Shown here one piece after another: positions 8,076 to 16,637 of a stretch of 64,000 bases of DNA. The first letter of the stretch is position 1, and each line of letters starts with the position of its first letter. The notes under the pieces were generated by a model that saw only the letters and a list, made by a program, of their open reading frames with translations, was not told the origin of the DNA and made no database searches. The stretch is from Bryobacterales bacterium F-183 (GTDB taxonomy: Bacteria; Acidobacteriota; Terriglobia; Bryobacterales; Bryobacteraceae). The stretch spans positions 5,478,137 to 5,542,136 of the forward strand of contig AP025252.1 of NCBI GenBank assembly GCA_016865505.2. Reading direction: 5' to 3'. The position numbers and the translations under genes are program-made.

Positions 8076-8518
8076 GACTTGGTAAAGATCCCGTTCACAA
8101 TCTCTTCGTTAATCTCTTCCAGCCGGGCGACCACCTTTTTCACCACCGGCCGGTCGTCCACACTCACTTCGGACTCCATGCTCTTCAGTCGCCGGATCAG
8201 CAACTGGATGCGCTGTTCCATCTTCTTAAACTGCTTGGAATTCTTGCGTGGATCTTTCCCGGTTGCCTTTAACGAATCCTGGCAGAGCTGTACCGAATCG
8301 CCAATTTCCAATACTGCGCCTTCAAACCGGTCGTACTTCGCCTCTTTATACAAGCTGCGGGCGGTGTCCAGCATGTTGTGTGCGTGGTCCAGCGCGTACT
8401 CGGCACGGCGCTCCGGGTTTTGCTCCGCCTTGACGGAATCTAGGTCCTGACCAAAGGTGGACGGAACTGCAGCTAAGACAGACAACAACAACGCGAGAAC
8501 GAGATGCGGACGTTTCAT
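8072..8518 (-). CDS. Small exported helical protein
   Basis: A 148-residue protein with a clear signal peptide (MKRPHLVLALLLSVLAAVPSTFGQ). The mature region is predicted helical with many charged residues (QNPERRAEYALDHAHNMLDT, later KKMEQRIQLLIRRLKSMESE). It resembles the following gene product in its first mature helix, suggesting an old tandem duplication. The gene overlaps the next by 4 bases and begins 11 bases after the stop of the TPR protein gene, so all sit in one transcript. No enzyme motif is visible. The likely location is periplasmic, by the signal peptide. The function is unknown. Confidence 0.8.
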   Translation of the reverse strand: MKRPHLVLALLLSVLAAVPSTFGQDLDSVKAEQNPERRAEYALDHAHNMLDTARSLYKEAKYDRFEGAVLEIGDSVQLCQDSLKATGKDPRKNSKQFKKMEQRIQLLIRRLKSMESEVSVDDRPVVKKVVARLEEINEEIVNGIFTKS

Positions 8519-8529
8519 AACGGGTGAGA

Positions 8530-9744
8530 CTACTTTCGCGAAAGCTCTTTCTCTAAAATTTTAACGCGCTGCCTCGCCTGAAACTCCTGATCGGGGTGCT
8601 TGCCACCGGAAGAAGCCAGAAACTTCTGATAGGCCTCCAGGGCGGGCTTCTGCATCTTATTCTTGTCGAGAACAATCGCGCGGAGGAAGAAATGCCCCGA
8701 TGTCTCCGCGTTGAGTTGCTTTACTTTATCAAGCGCGGCGATGGCCGTTGCATAGTCTTCCACCAGCACCAGCATACCGGCCATCTCGGTCCAGGCTTCC
8801 ACATTCTCCGGCTTGAGCTTGGCAGCAGAAAAAAACGTATTTGCAGCCTCCTGGAACCTCCGCTGATCGCGAAGCAGGCGGCCTCGGATCATGTACAGTT
8901 CGGCTTCCTTCGGCTCCGCCGCAATCGTACGGTCAATCAGGGCCAGCGCCTTATCCGGCTTGCCGCTTCGCATGTACGCTTGCGCGAGGGCATAGCTGTT
9001 CCCTGCAGTGGCCGACTTGGAGACAGCGATCTCCAGCGGCGCGATCGCTTCTGCGGGCTTGCCTTGGTCAAGCAGCAGGACCCCCAGACGTTCCTGCGCT
9101 GCCGCTACCTGCGGGTATTGCCGGTACAACTCCATGGCAGCGTCCACCTGCTTCTTCTCTTCGTAGATCGCGGCGAGTTCCAGCACTGCATCGCCGTACT
9201 GGCCCGGGTCGAGTTGCCCGGCCTTGACGAACTCAGGCTGCGATTCCGCCAGCTTACCCTGTTGCATCAGGCTACGCGCCAGACCGTACTGCGCGACAGC
9301 AGACTTTCCGTCGATTCCCAAAGCCGTACGGTACGCCGCTTCCGCCTGCGTGAACTGCTTTTCCGCCAGATACGCCTCCGCCAGATAGTACGCTGGCCGG
9401 AACTCCTGCGGCTTCTGCTGTACGGCATCGGCAAGAAGCGGAATCGCCTCTTTCGCCTGGCGATTCTCCACGAGAATGATGCCGAGGTTGAGTTCCGCCT
9501 GGTACAGATTCGGCTTCAACGCGAGCGTCTTGCGGTAACTTGCGATCGCGTCGGGATCTTTGTGGATGGCGGAATTGGCGAGGCCCAGGTGGAACCAGGA
9601 ATAGTAATCGCTGGCATCCGCGGCCACCGCCTTTTGGAAGTGACCGATCGCCTCTTCAAACTTCTGCTCCTCAATCGCCTTGGCACCAAGCGCGGCGTGA
9701 TCCTGTCCCAGGGTCAGCAACAGAGGTAGCAGAAGTATCGTCAT
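8530..9744 (-). CDS. Exported TPR-repeat protein
   Basis: A 404-residue protein made almost wholly of tetratricopeptide repeats after a short hydrophobic leader (MTILLLPLLLTLGQ). Repeats are readable as A.....A....A.......P units, for example AIGHFQKAVAADASDYYSWF and AIASYRKTLALKPNLYQAEL, then throughout to residue about 390. I chose the ATG at 9744 because it overlaps the uvrA stop as ATGA and gives a signal peptide. A longer frame upstream would read through uvrA coding sequence. TPR arrays act as protein-binding scaffolds, probably periplasmic here. Translational coupling to the cytosolic repair protein UvrA is functionally odd. Confidence 0.88.
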   Translation of the reverse strand: MTILLLPLLLTLGQDHAALGAKAIEEQKFEEAIGHFQKAVAADASDYYSWFHLGLANSAIHKDPDAIASYRKTLALKPNLYQAELNLGIILVENRQAKEAIPLLADAVQQKPQEFRPAYYLAEAYLAEKQFTQAEAAYRTALGIDGKSAVAQYGLARSLMQQGKLAESQPEFVKAGQLDPGQYGDAVLELAAIYEEKKQVDAAMELYRQYPQVAAAQERLGVLLLDQGKPAEAIAPLEIAVSKSATAGNSYALAQAYMRSGKPDKALALIDRTIAAEPKEAELYMIRGRLLRDQRRFQEAANTFFSAAKLKPENVEAWTEMAGMLVLVEDYATAIAALDKVKQLNAETSGHFFLRAIVLDKNKMQKPALEAYQKFLASSGGKHPDQEFQARQRVKILEKELSRK

Positions 9745-12533
9745 AGTTCCTTGGCCAAAAACTGACCCGTATAGCTGTTTGGGACGGCAGCAATCTGGTC
9801 GGGGTTTCCGACCGCCACAATTTGTCCACCTTTGCCGCCGCCTTCCGGACCCAGATCGATCACCCAATCGGCCGTCTTGATCACGTCCATATTATGCTCG
9901 ATGATCAGGATGCTGGCCCCATTGGCAATCAGCCGCTGGAACGCGTCCAGCAGCTTGGCGATGTCGTCAAAGTGGAGTCCGGTGGTCGGTTCGTCAAAAA
10001 TGTACAGCAGCCCTTCCGACGACGACTGTCCCAGGTGCGCCGCAAGCTTCACGCGCTGCGCCTCACCGCCCGAGAGCGTCGTGGCCGACTGCCCCAAGCG
10101 CAGGTACCCAAGCCCCACATCATCCAGGACCTTCAGCTTCGCCGTCAGCCTCTGATGGTCGGAAAAGAAGCCCAGTGCTTCTTTGATGGTCAACTGCAGG
10201 ACCTCGTGGATATTCAGTCCCTTGTGCCGGACCTCCAGCACACCGCTCTTGTAACGGGTACCCTTGCACTCGTCGCACACCAGTTCCACGTCGGCCAGAA
10301 ACTGCATTTCCACCGTGACCGTACCGTCGCCCTGGCACGTCTCGCAGCGTCCACCAGGAATGTTGAACGAGAAGTGCCCCGCGCCGTACCCTCGCCGGTC
10401 CGCTTCCGTGGTGCTCGCAAAGATCTCGCGAATGATGTCGAACGCCTTCACATAGGTGACGGGGTTCGACCGCGGCGTACGTCCGATGGGCGACTGGTCC
10501 ACCAGAATCACTTCGCGCAGCAGGTTCGCCCGCTCCACGCGACGGCAGGTGACTTTGTCGACGGAAAACTCGTTCTCGTCGGAAGCTGCTTTGGGCGTAT
10601 CGCGCTTCAGCAGTTTCTCCAGCGACTTGTGAATCACCTCGTGCACGAGCGTGCTTTTGCCGGAACCCGACACACCAGTGACGGCCACCATCATGTTCAA
10701 CGGCAGCTCGACGTCGATGCCCTTCAGGTTATGCGCCCGCGCACCAATAAACTTGACAGTCTTCTTGGCATTAAACGGACGACGCTTCTGGCCCGTCGAT
10801 GTTTGCAAATCCCCGCGCAGGTACTTTCCGGTAAGTGACTTGTTCTTCGCCCCGGTCAACTGCTGGAACGTTCCCGCAAAGATCACTTCACCGCCGCGTT
10901 CCCCTGCCCCGGGCCCCATGTCCACAACATGATCCGCAGCGCGCATGACGTCCGGATCGTGCTCCACGACAACAATCGTATTGCCGATGTCGCGCAGATC
11001 TTCCAGGATATGAATAAGCCGGCTGGTATCGCGCGAATGCAAGCCGATCGAAGGTTCATCCAGTACGTACACCGAGCCCACCAAGCGAGAACCGAGGCAG
11101 GTCGCCAACTGGATGCGCTGCGATTCGCCTCCGGATAGGGTCATCGACAGACGGTCCAGAGTCAGGTACTCGAGGCCGACATCGTTCAGGAACTTCAGCC
11201 GCTGCTGGATCTCCACCAACAGCTTCTCCGCCACGATCCGCTCTTCGTCGCTCAACTCCAGCACGCCAAAAAACTTGTACGCATCCTCGATGTTGAGCTT
11301 CACCACCTCGGCCATGTTCTTGCCGCCGACGCGTACATTCAACGCATCCTGCCGCAGGCGCGACCCGTGGCAGTCCGGACATTCGGCATAGCCGCGATAC
11401 CGGCTCATAAACACCCGGACATGCACCTTGTACTTCTTGCTCTCGACGTCGTCCCAAAAGTCCTTCAGGGCCTTGTTTAGCGCTTTCCACTCGTCTGCGG
11501 TGAACTCTCCCACAGGGACATTCATGCGTACCTTGCCCTTGTACGCCGTCTTGAAGTCCTTCTGCGCCCAGGAATAGGCAGGGCGCATCCACGGGTCGAT
11601 CGCACCCCTATCGATTGAAACGCCCTTGTCCGGAATGACAAGGTCCATGTCGTAATCGATCGTATTGCCAAAGCCCTGGCAGCGACGGCAAGCTCCGAAA
11701 GGCGAGTTGAAGCTAAACAGTCCGGGCTCCGGCTGGACGTACTCGATGCCGCAACGCTTGCAGGAAAACTTCTCACTAAACGCGATCGTCTTATCGCCCC
11801 CCGCTTCCTCAAACAGGACCTCGCCCGATTCCCGGTAACAGATTTCCACCGAATCCACGATCCGCTGGTGGATGTCGCCGCCAATCGCAATGCGATCCAC
11901 CAGTACGAACACGGGCTTCTTGAAGTTGACGTCCAGGATGGATTCCGGCGTCGAAAACTCGTACGTCTGCCCTGCCTGGTACAGCCGGGTAAACCCGCGT
12001 TTGCGCAGGTCAAACAAATGGTCGCGCAGCGCTTCACTGGCGCGCGGATTCTTCGGGTCAGCAGCTTTGATCGGAAACAGGATGTACCAGCGTGACCGTT
12101 CCGGCTGTCCGAGCATCGCCTTCGCGACATGGTCCACCGTGTCTCGAATCACGTGTTGACCGCAGCTCGAGCAATACGTCCGTCCGGCCCGCGCGTAGAG
12201 CAACCGAAGGAAGTCGTAAAGCTCCGTTGAGGTCGCTACCGTGGACCGCGGATTCCGCGTCTGGTTCTTCTGCTTGATGGCAATGGGCGGCGCGATGCCG
12301 TCAATTTCGTCGACGTCCGGTTTTTCCATCCGCTCCAAAAACTGCCGTGCGTATGCGGATAGCGATTCCACGTAGCGCCGCTGGCCTTCGGCGTAAATCG
12401 TGTCGAACACCAACGACGATTTCCCGGAGCCGGAAACGCCCGTCACAACGGTGAGTTGATTGTGCGGAATCTCGAGCGACACATTCTTCAAGTTGTGTAC
12501 TCGAGCCCCGCGAATGCGGATGGATTCTTCCAA
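9741..12533 (-). CDS. uvrA: Excinuclease ABC subunit A (UvrA)
   Basis: A 930-residue protein of normal family length. It is the damage-recognition ATPase of nucleotide excision repair, working with UvrB. Both ABC modules are present: Walker A GVSGSGKS at 32-39 and again in the second half, and signatures LSGGESQRIQLA and LSGGEAQRVKLA, each followed by DEP(S/T). Zinc-binding cysteine clusters are visible (CKRCGIEY...CRRCQG; CETCQGDG...CDECKG). The start is a TTG at 12533. An upstream in-frame stop at 12597-12599 and the absence of any ATG between support it, and the protein begins with the usual I.I.GAR.HNLK block. No Shine-Dalgarno is evident. A 10-base-stem inverted repeat lies 5 bases upstream of the TTG. 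Confidence 0.98.
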   Translation of the reverse strand: MEESIRIRGARVHNLKNVSLEIPHNQLTVVTGVSGSGKSSLVFDTIYAEGQRRYVESLSAYARQFLERMEKPDVDEIDGIAPPIAIKQKNQTRNPRSTVATSTELYDFLRLLYARAGRTYCSSCGQHVIRDTVDHVAKAMLGQPERSRWYILFPIKAADPKNPRASEALRDHLFDLRKRGFTRLYQAGQTYEFSTPESILDVNFKKPVFVLVDRIAIGGDIHQRIVDSVEICYRESGEVLFEEAGGDKTIAFSEKFSCKRCGIEYVQPEPGLFSFNSPFGACRRCQGFGNTIDYDMDLVIPDKGVSIDRGAIDPWMRPAYSWAQKDFKTAYKGKVRMNVPVGEFTADEWKALNKALKDFWDDVESKKYKVHVRVFMSRYRGYAECPDCHGSRLRQDALNVRVGGKNMAEVVKLNIEDAYKFFGVLELSDEERIVAEKLLVEIQQRLKFLNDVGLEYLTLDRLSMTLSGGESQRIQLATCLGSRLVGSVYVLDEPSIGLHSRDTSRLIHILEDLRDIGNTIVVVEHDPDVMRAADHVVDMGPGAGERGGEVIFAGTFQQLTGAKNKSLTGKYLRGDLQTSTGQKRRPFNAKKTVKFIGARAHNLKGIDVELPLNMMVAVTGVSGSGKSTLVHEVIHKSLEKLLKRDTPKAASDENEFSVDKVTCRRVERANLLREVILVDQSPIGRTPRSNPVTYVKAFDIIREIFASTTEADRRGYGAGHFSFNIPGGRCETCQGDGTVTVEMQFLADVELVCDECKGTRYKSGVLEVRHKGLNIHEVLQLTIKEALGFFSDHQRLTAKLKVLDDVGLGYLRLGQSATTLSGGEAQRVKLAAHLGQSSSEGLLYIFDEPTTGLHFDDIAKLLDAFQRLIANGASILIIEHNMDVIKTADWVIDLGPEGGGKGGQIVAVGNPDQIAAVPNSYTGQFLAKEL

Positions 12534-12538
12534 GGGGG

Positions 12539-12578
12539 TTCGCCTGTTATTGTACCGAATGGCGCAACAACAGGCGAA
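12539..12578. promoter_or_regulatory. Inverted repeat in front of uvrA
   Basis: Perfect 10-base arms TTCGCCTGTT (12539-12548) and AACAGGCGAA (12569-12578) are separated by 20 bases. The element ends 5 bases before the uvrA TTG and lies 18 bases after the stop of the minus-strand gene at 12597. No T tract follows on the minus strand, so it does not look like a simple terminator. The loop contains TACAAT on the minus strand, a possible -10 element. It could be an operator or a leader hairpin that shields the uvrA start. It is not a match to the CTGT-N8-ACAG LexA type. Confidence 0.4.
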
Positions 12579-12596
12579 TACAAGGCGAAGAAATTC

Positions 12597-13454
12597 TTAC
12601 TCCTCGAACTTCAGAATGAATTCAAGGTTGCGATTGAAGGTGATCGTCGCGCCAAGGCGGACAATCGATACGGAGCCCGTCGGAAATACGATCCGGTCAC
12701 CGGGCGAATGCAACAGGATCTTGGTGTCGGTCGCCGGAACCGTGATCGCATCGCTTTGGCTCGCCGCCCAGAACGCCTTATTCGGAGTCATGCCGTTGAA
12801 GGTGCGGAAGGCGAGACCTACGGGGTCGCTCACTACACGATTCGGGATATTGCCCGGGATCTCCGCCTGCGCGATCATCTCAAAGCCAAGATCTTTATCC
12901 TCGATCCGGAACTTGAAGGTCTTCACCCCTCGGCGATCTGTTACGCCTGCTGTGACTTTGGCCATGCGTACGGATCCCGGTCCGAAGGCAGCATTCAACT
13001 GGTCTACGTCGGCCGATGCTTCAAATCCCGGGAATACGATTTCCTGGCGCGGCGTCGCAAGATTGGAATTTAGGACGGTGGTCGTAATCAAAACGGCCGA
13101 CGTGGGACCAAACGTCGTCGGTGATGAGGCATCGGGCTGAAAGCGCTGATCCAGAAAGAAGTTCAGCGTAATCGTCGCGGTGTCCGACCCTGCAGGACTG
13201 GCAACTGGCGTATAGCCGGGCGGCAAAACAGCCTGTAATTCTTTGAGCGGGACAAAAACAGGCACAGCCATCTGGAAAGACCGTACGCTGCGATAGGTGT
13301 ATCCAGCTACCTGGGCCGCTTTTGGACCTTGGGTACCAGCAACCGCGGAATCGTAATCGTAAGTGGGAGGCGGGGCGGGAGTGCCGGCATTCTGTGCCAG
13401 CATCGACAATCCGGTAGCGGTGAGAAGCGAGAAAGATCGAAGAAGCGTTTTCAC
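12597..13454 (-). CDS. Exported protein, possibly acetoacetate-decarboxylase-like fold
   Basis: A 285-residue protein starting with GTG and carrying a signal peptide (ends LSMLAQ), then a proline-rich linker. The body has a block that reads like the start of acetoacetate-decarboxylase-like proteins (MAVPVFVPLKELQAVLPPGY, residues about 62-81), followed by mixed beta strands. The catalytic lysine context of that family is not obvious, and the enzymes of that family are normally cytosolic, so I would not assign an activity. It is separated from uvrA by 63 bases holding an inverted repeat, and from the GAF-ANTAR gene upstream by a terminator. It is probably a single-gene unit. Confidence 0.72.
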   Translation of the reverse strand: MKTLLRSFSLLTATGLSMLAQNAGTPAPPPTYDYDSAVAGTQGPKAAQVAGYTYRSVRSFQMAVPVFVPLKELQAVLPPGYTPVASPAGSDTATITLNFFLDQRFQPDASSPTTFGPTSAVLITTTVLNSNLATPRQEIVFPGFEASADVDQLNAAFGPGSVRMAKVTAGVTDRRGVKTFKFRIEDKDLGFEMIAQAEIPGNIPNRVVSDPVGLAFRTFNGMTPNKAFWAASQSDAITVPATDTKILLHSPGDRIVFPTGSVSIVRLGATITFNRNLEFILKFEE

Positions 13455-13472
13455 ACCTCAGCAAGCGTAAAC

Positions 13473-13513
13473 ACAAAAGGGCAATGCTCATTTATTTCAA
13501 GTGAGCACTGCCC
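13473..13513 (-). terminator. Rho-independent terminator of the GAF-ANTAR gene
   Basis: Arms at 13479-13490 and 13502-13513 pair over 12 positions with one A/C mismatch, loop of 11 bases. On the minus strand the hairpin is followed by TTTTGTGTTT. It lies 27 bases past the stop of the gene ending at 13540, as expected for its terminator. Confidence 0.75.
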
Positions 13514-13539
13514 CATGCTGAGTGATTGCTTCAGCGTAT

Positions 13540-14283
13540 TTAAGCGTCGGGTTTGCGAGCCAGTTCTTCCGACAGGATGATCGCTTCGGCGAGTTCCTTC
13601 ATCGGACGGCGCAGACGGCGGCTTTCGTTGCGCAGGCGCAAGTACGCTTCCTCTTCCGTCAATGCGTGACGATTTTGCAGGATGCCCTTGGCGCGCTCGA
13701 CAAGCTTGCGCGTTTCGAGTTGCTCGCGCAGCAGGTTGTTCTGCTCCTCAAGCATCGACTTGCCAACGGCCGAACCCATCTGTTCGCCGATAAATGTAAC
13801 GAGAGAAACCTCTTCCGGGGTGTGTTCGTACGGCTGCCGGTGATGTACGTTCACAACGCCAATCACCTCGCCGCGATTCACCAGCGGTACCGAAAGAAAC
13901 GCTTCGTAAGTATCTTCCACCAGCGCTTGGAAGCGCTTAAACCGGGCATCCTGCGTGGCGTTTTTCGGCAGGGTTACCACGGACTTGTGCTCTGCCACCC
14001 ATCCGGTGATACCTTCACCAACCTTCATGCGAAGATTGCCAAGGTCCTTGGCGTGCGGCACTTGCGACGCCCGCAGAACAATTTCATTCGTGTCAAGATC
14101 CATCAAATAGACGAGGGCGGCGTCACAATTCGTGACCTGCGCCGTAAGTCCAATGATTTCACCCAGCATTTCGTCCAGCGAGAGTTCTGACGCGACGATG
14201 TTGCTGATACGGTGCATCAGGTTGACTTGCGACGCGACAGGGTCCATGATTGCGGTCGGAGGCTCCTCAAGGGTGGAGTTCAT
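13540..14283 (-). CDS. GAF-ANTAR regulator (predicted RNA-binding antiterminator)
   Basis: A 247-residue two-domain protein. A GAF sensory domain covers residues about 20-170 (MHRISNIVASELSLDEML, GEGITGWVAEH, FLSVPLVNRGEVIGVVNVHH). A C-terminal ANTAR domain follows (LREQLETRKLVERAKGILQN, then EEEAYLRLRNESRR). ANTAR domains bind paired hairpins in nascent RNA and prevent termination. The activating signal for the GAF domain is unknown. I prefer the ATG at 14283, with AAGGAG 12 bases upstream. A TTG at 14319 is an alternative. Its start codon shares the palindrome CATG with the likely start of the divergent gene. No target hairpin pair was identified near it. Confidence 0.92.
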   Translation of the reverse strand: MNSTLEEPPTAIMDPVASQVNLMHRISNIVASELSLDEMLGEIIGLTAQVTNCDAALVYLMDLDTNEIVLRASQVPHAKDLGNLRMKVGEGITGWVAEHKSVVTLPKNATQDARFKRFQALVEDTYEAFLSVPLVNRGEVIGVVNVHHRQPYEHTPEEVSLVTFIGEQMGSAVGKSMLEEQNNLLREQLETRKLVERAKGILQNRHALTEEEAYLRLRNESRRLRRPMKELAEAIILSEELARKPDA

Positions 14284-16108
14284 GTCTTTATTCAACTCCT
14301 TGTCGGAATGCAACGCCAATCGATTTTTTCAATCGAACCCATGGCAGCACCGGGGTGTGGTGTGTTTCTTCTTTCTTTTCATGGAGCTGTTCTGTGGACA
14401 TGTAGCAATTGCGCAGACCAAGGAAAAAACAACCCGCTGGACACTTGTTCGGGAAGGGCTGGTTTCCGTCTATACCGACGCCGGTCCGCAGGTGGCCATC
14501 CGAACCCTGGAACGGGTTCGTACCATGGCCGAACTCTTTCGCGAATTCGGTAGGCCCGCCGTCGAGCGTCCCGTTCGCATCGTGGTTTTCCGTTCTTCGG
14601 CCGAGTTTGAGCAGTACCGCCCGTCACGAATCAGCGTAGGGTTTTTCCAGTCCGGCGCCGAGGGCGACTGGATCGTCTTCCCCGCCTCCGCAACCGATAG
14701 GGTCTTGCTGCACGAGTTCACGCATCTGCTCCTGCATCGAACCACCGCGACCCTGCCCCAGTGGCTGGAAGAGGGCTTGGCCGAGTTCTTCTCCACCACC
14801 CGGATCATCAACGGCTACGCCGAATTCGGCCTGCCGATTCCCGAACATCAGCGCAACTTGCAGTTTCTGGGGTACCTCCGCGCCTCCGACCTTACCGCGG
14901 TCAGGAAGAATGGCATTCATTACGAGGAGCCCGAACTCGCCAACCGCTTTTACGCGACCTCCTGGATGCTGGTGCACATGCTGTACTCCGCTCCCCGCTA
15001 TTCCGCCAACATGCCTGGTTTTGTACAGGCCTTGGACGATCTACCCTCCGCAGCCGCACTCCCCGATCTGTTTCGCTCCAGTTTCGGCGTCACTCTGGAC
15101 GACGCCCTGGACGAGGCGCGCAAGCGCGCGTCATCCGTGAACCTCGGCGGTGGACCCCAGCGTCGTATTGAGGTCGGGACGCTCGACCTCGCTCCCGTTC
15201 CCGCACCAAGCCCCGTATCGCCGACAGACCTCGCCACCCTCCAGGCAGAACTCTTTCTTGATCGAGGCTTGCCGGACCAGGCGGCGCGCAAATACGACGA
15301 AGTGGTCCGTATCGCACCCTCGGCGGTAGTACGCGACACGGCTCTGGGCTATGCAGCACTCGCCAGTAACAGCCCAAACGAAGCTCTTGCAAGGTTCGGC
15401 GCGGCAGTCAAAGGCGGCACCACCGATGCTCGCACGGTACTCGAGTACGCCATGCTTCTGCGCGATTCGCAGGGTCCGGCCTCTCGCGACACGGTCACGC
15501 AGTTGCTCGAAAAAGCGGTAAACCTCGACCCCAACTACGCCGAAGTCCTGTTCCTTTTGGGGGTCCGTGCCAGCGACCGGCAGGAGTACTCGAAAGCAAT
15601 TCTGTTGCTGCAGAAAGCAGTCGCAGTACTTCCCCGTCAAAGCGCGTTTTGGCATGCCCTCGCTTATGCCCAGGCGAAAACCGGTGCATCCGACGAAGCG
15701 CGACGCTCCGCCAACCGCGCACTCCGAGCCGCCGAGAATCTGGAACAGGAAGAAATGGCAAAGGCCCTCCTGCAAATGGAAGGATTTCGTAATCCCGATA
15801 CCTCGCGACAACCGGCGCGCCGGTCCGCCACCGAAATCGGTTCGGGCTGGCAGAATCCCAAGGGTGACGCCACGGCAGCAGGGCTTTTGGAATCGTTGGA
15901 CTGCTCCGCTACACCTGGACCACGCCTCCTGGTGCGTACATCCTCCGGCATCGAATCCTTTTCCATACAGGACCCGCAAAACATACAAATGGAAGGGGCT
16001 GGAACCACATCGATGGAATGGACCTGCGGAAAAATCACCCCACAACGTGTCCAGGTAGAGTACCTGCGTTCTAGCCGGAAACTAATAGTCCTGCGCTTTC
16101 TGCACTAA
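14282..16108 (+). CDS. Exported zinc-peptidase-like protein with TPR repeats
   Basis: About 608 residues. The N-terminus contains a hydrophobic signal segment (VVCFFFLFMELFCGHVAIAQ). A peptidase-MA/DUF1570-like domain follows with a HEFTH metal motif (VLLHEFTHLLLHRTTATLPQ) and a downstream EEGLAEFF that can supply the third ligand. The second half is a TPR array (residues about 340-520) and a C-terminal beta-rich tail. The start is uncertain. ATG at 14282 has AAGGG 8 bases upstream but gives a long n-region, GTG at 14357 would give a 20-residue signal peptide, and ATG at 14381 is the other option. It is divergent from the GAF-ANTAR gene. Predicted location is periplasm or cell surface, and the substrate is unknown. 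Confidence 0.85.
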   Translation: MSLFNSLSECNANRFFQSNPWQHRGVVCFFFLFMELFCGHVAIAQTKEKTTRWTLVREGLVSVYTDAGPQVAIRTLERVRTMAELFREFGRPAVERPVRIVVFRSSAEFEQYRPSRISVGFFQSGAEGDWIVFPASATDRVLLHEFTHLLLHRTTATLPQWLEEGLAEFFSTTRIINGYAEFGLPIPEHQRNLQFLGYLRASDLTAVRKNGIHYEEPELANRFYATSWMLVHMLYSAPRYSANMPGFVQALDDLPSAAALPDLFRSSFGVTLDDALDEARKRASSVNLGGGPQRRIEVGTLDLAPVPAPSPVSPTDLATLQAELFLDRGLPDQAARKYDEVVRIAPSAVVRDTALGYAALASNSPNEALARFGAAVKGGTTDARTVLEYAMLLRDSQGPASRDTVTQLLEKAVNLDPNYAEVLFLLGVRASDRQEYSKAILLLQKAVAVLPRQSAFWHALAYAQAKTGASDEARRSANRALRAAENLEQEEMAKALLQMEGFRNPDTSRQPARRSATEIGSGWQNPKGDATAAGLLESLDCSATPGPRLLVRTSSGIESFSIQDPQNIQMEGAGTTSMEWTCGKITPQRVQVEYLRSSRKLIVLRFLH

Positions 16109-16150
16109 CGTACTGGAACCAGGCTACGAAGCAACCTTAGGGAAAGACAG

Positions 16151-16552
16151 GTGAAATCGCGGGTTTCTTTGTACCCCGACGTCCCGCAAGATGGACGTAT
16201 GGCAGAGCAGAAAAGCACACCCAGTTTGTTCATCCGGGTGCTGCAAGGCATCGTTCTCGGCATCGTGCTATCCATCCCGGTTGTACTTTGGGGATTGTCG
16301 CGGGCCGAAGAGGCCCAGGCGTCCGCCGGAAGCGAGCCCGCCTCCACTACTGGCACGGCTGCGGCAAAGCCTTCCACTGCCAGATCTCGCAAGGCCAAAA
16401 CGGGAGTGATCGGACGGAAACAGGTCCCGGTTCGAAAGCCGGACGGGGAAACCATCCCGGCAAGCCAGATGCACCTTCGCGTGGACGACGGTTCGCGGGT
16501 CCCCGTTTCGTCTGTAAGTGCGCAGACTGCCAAAGCGGCCGAAGTCGACTAG
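16151..16552 (+). CDS. Small single-pass membrane protein, unknown function
   Basis: A protein of 133 residues if it starts at the GTG at 16151, which has AGGGA 7 bases upstream. It would be 117 residues from the ATG at 16199. There is one membrane helix (FIRVLQGIVLGIVLSIPVVLWGL, after MAEQKSTPS). The remaining part is low-complexity, Ala-, Ser- and Thr-rich, with a basic patch (ARSRKAKTGVIGRKQVPVRK). No domain is recognisable. A strong hairpin at 16604-16629, just past the stop, probably terminates it. The composition suggests an inner-membrane anchor with a flexible outer tail. Confidence 0.65.
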   Translation: MKSRVSLYPDVPQDGRMAEQKSTPSLFIRVLQGIVLGIVLSIPVVLWGLSRAEEAQASAGSEPASTTGTAAAKPSTARSRKAKTGVIGRKQVPVRKPDGETIPASQMHLRVDDGSRVPVSSVSAQTAKAAEVD

Positions 16553-16603
16553 CCAGTTCTTTCGTTCTTTTTCCGAAACGCAACTACCCTTTAGAAATGC
16601 AAA

Positions 16604-16637
16604 CAGCCAAGCCGCGAAAGGCTTGGCTGTCTTATTC
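16604..16637 (+). terminator. Strong hairpin after the gene ending at 16552
   Basis: A perfect 10-base stem CAGCCAAGCC (16604-16613) / GGCTTGGCTG (16620-16629) with loop GCGAAA, followed by TCTTATTCT. The T run is imperfect, so it could be a terminator or the first element of a structured leader. Two more hairpins follow at 16649-16662 (ACCGG/CCGGT) and 16674-16694 (GGAACG/CGTTCC) before the TPR gene at 16808. Confidence 0.5.

Noticed and set aside
12539-12578. LexA/SOS box before uvrA
   Set aside because: Spacing and sequence do not fit CTGT-N8-ACAG or GAAC-N4-GTTC patterns.
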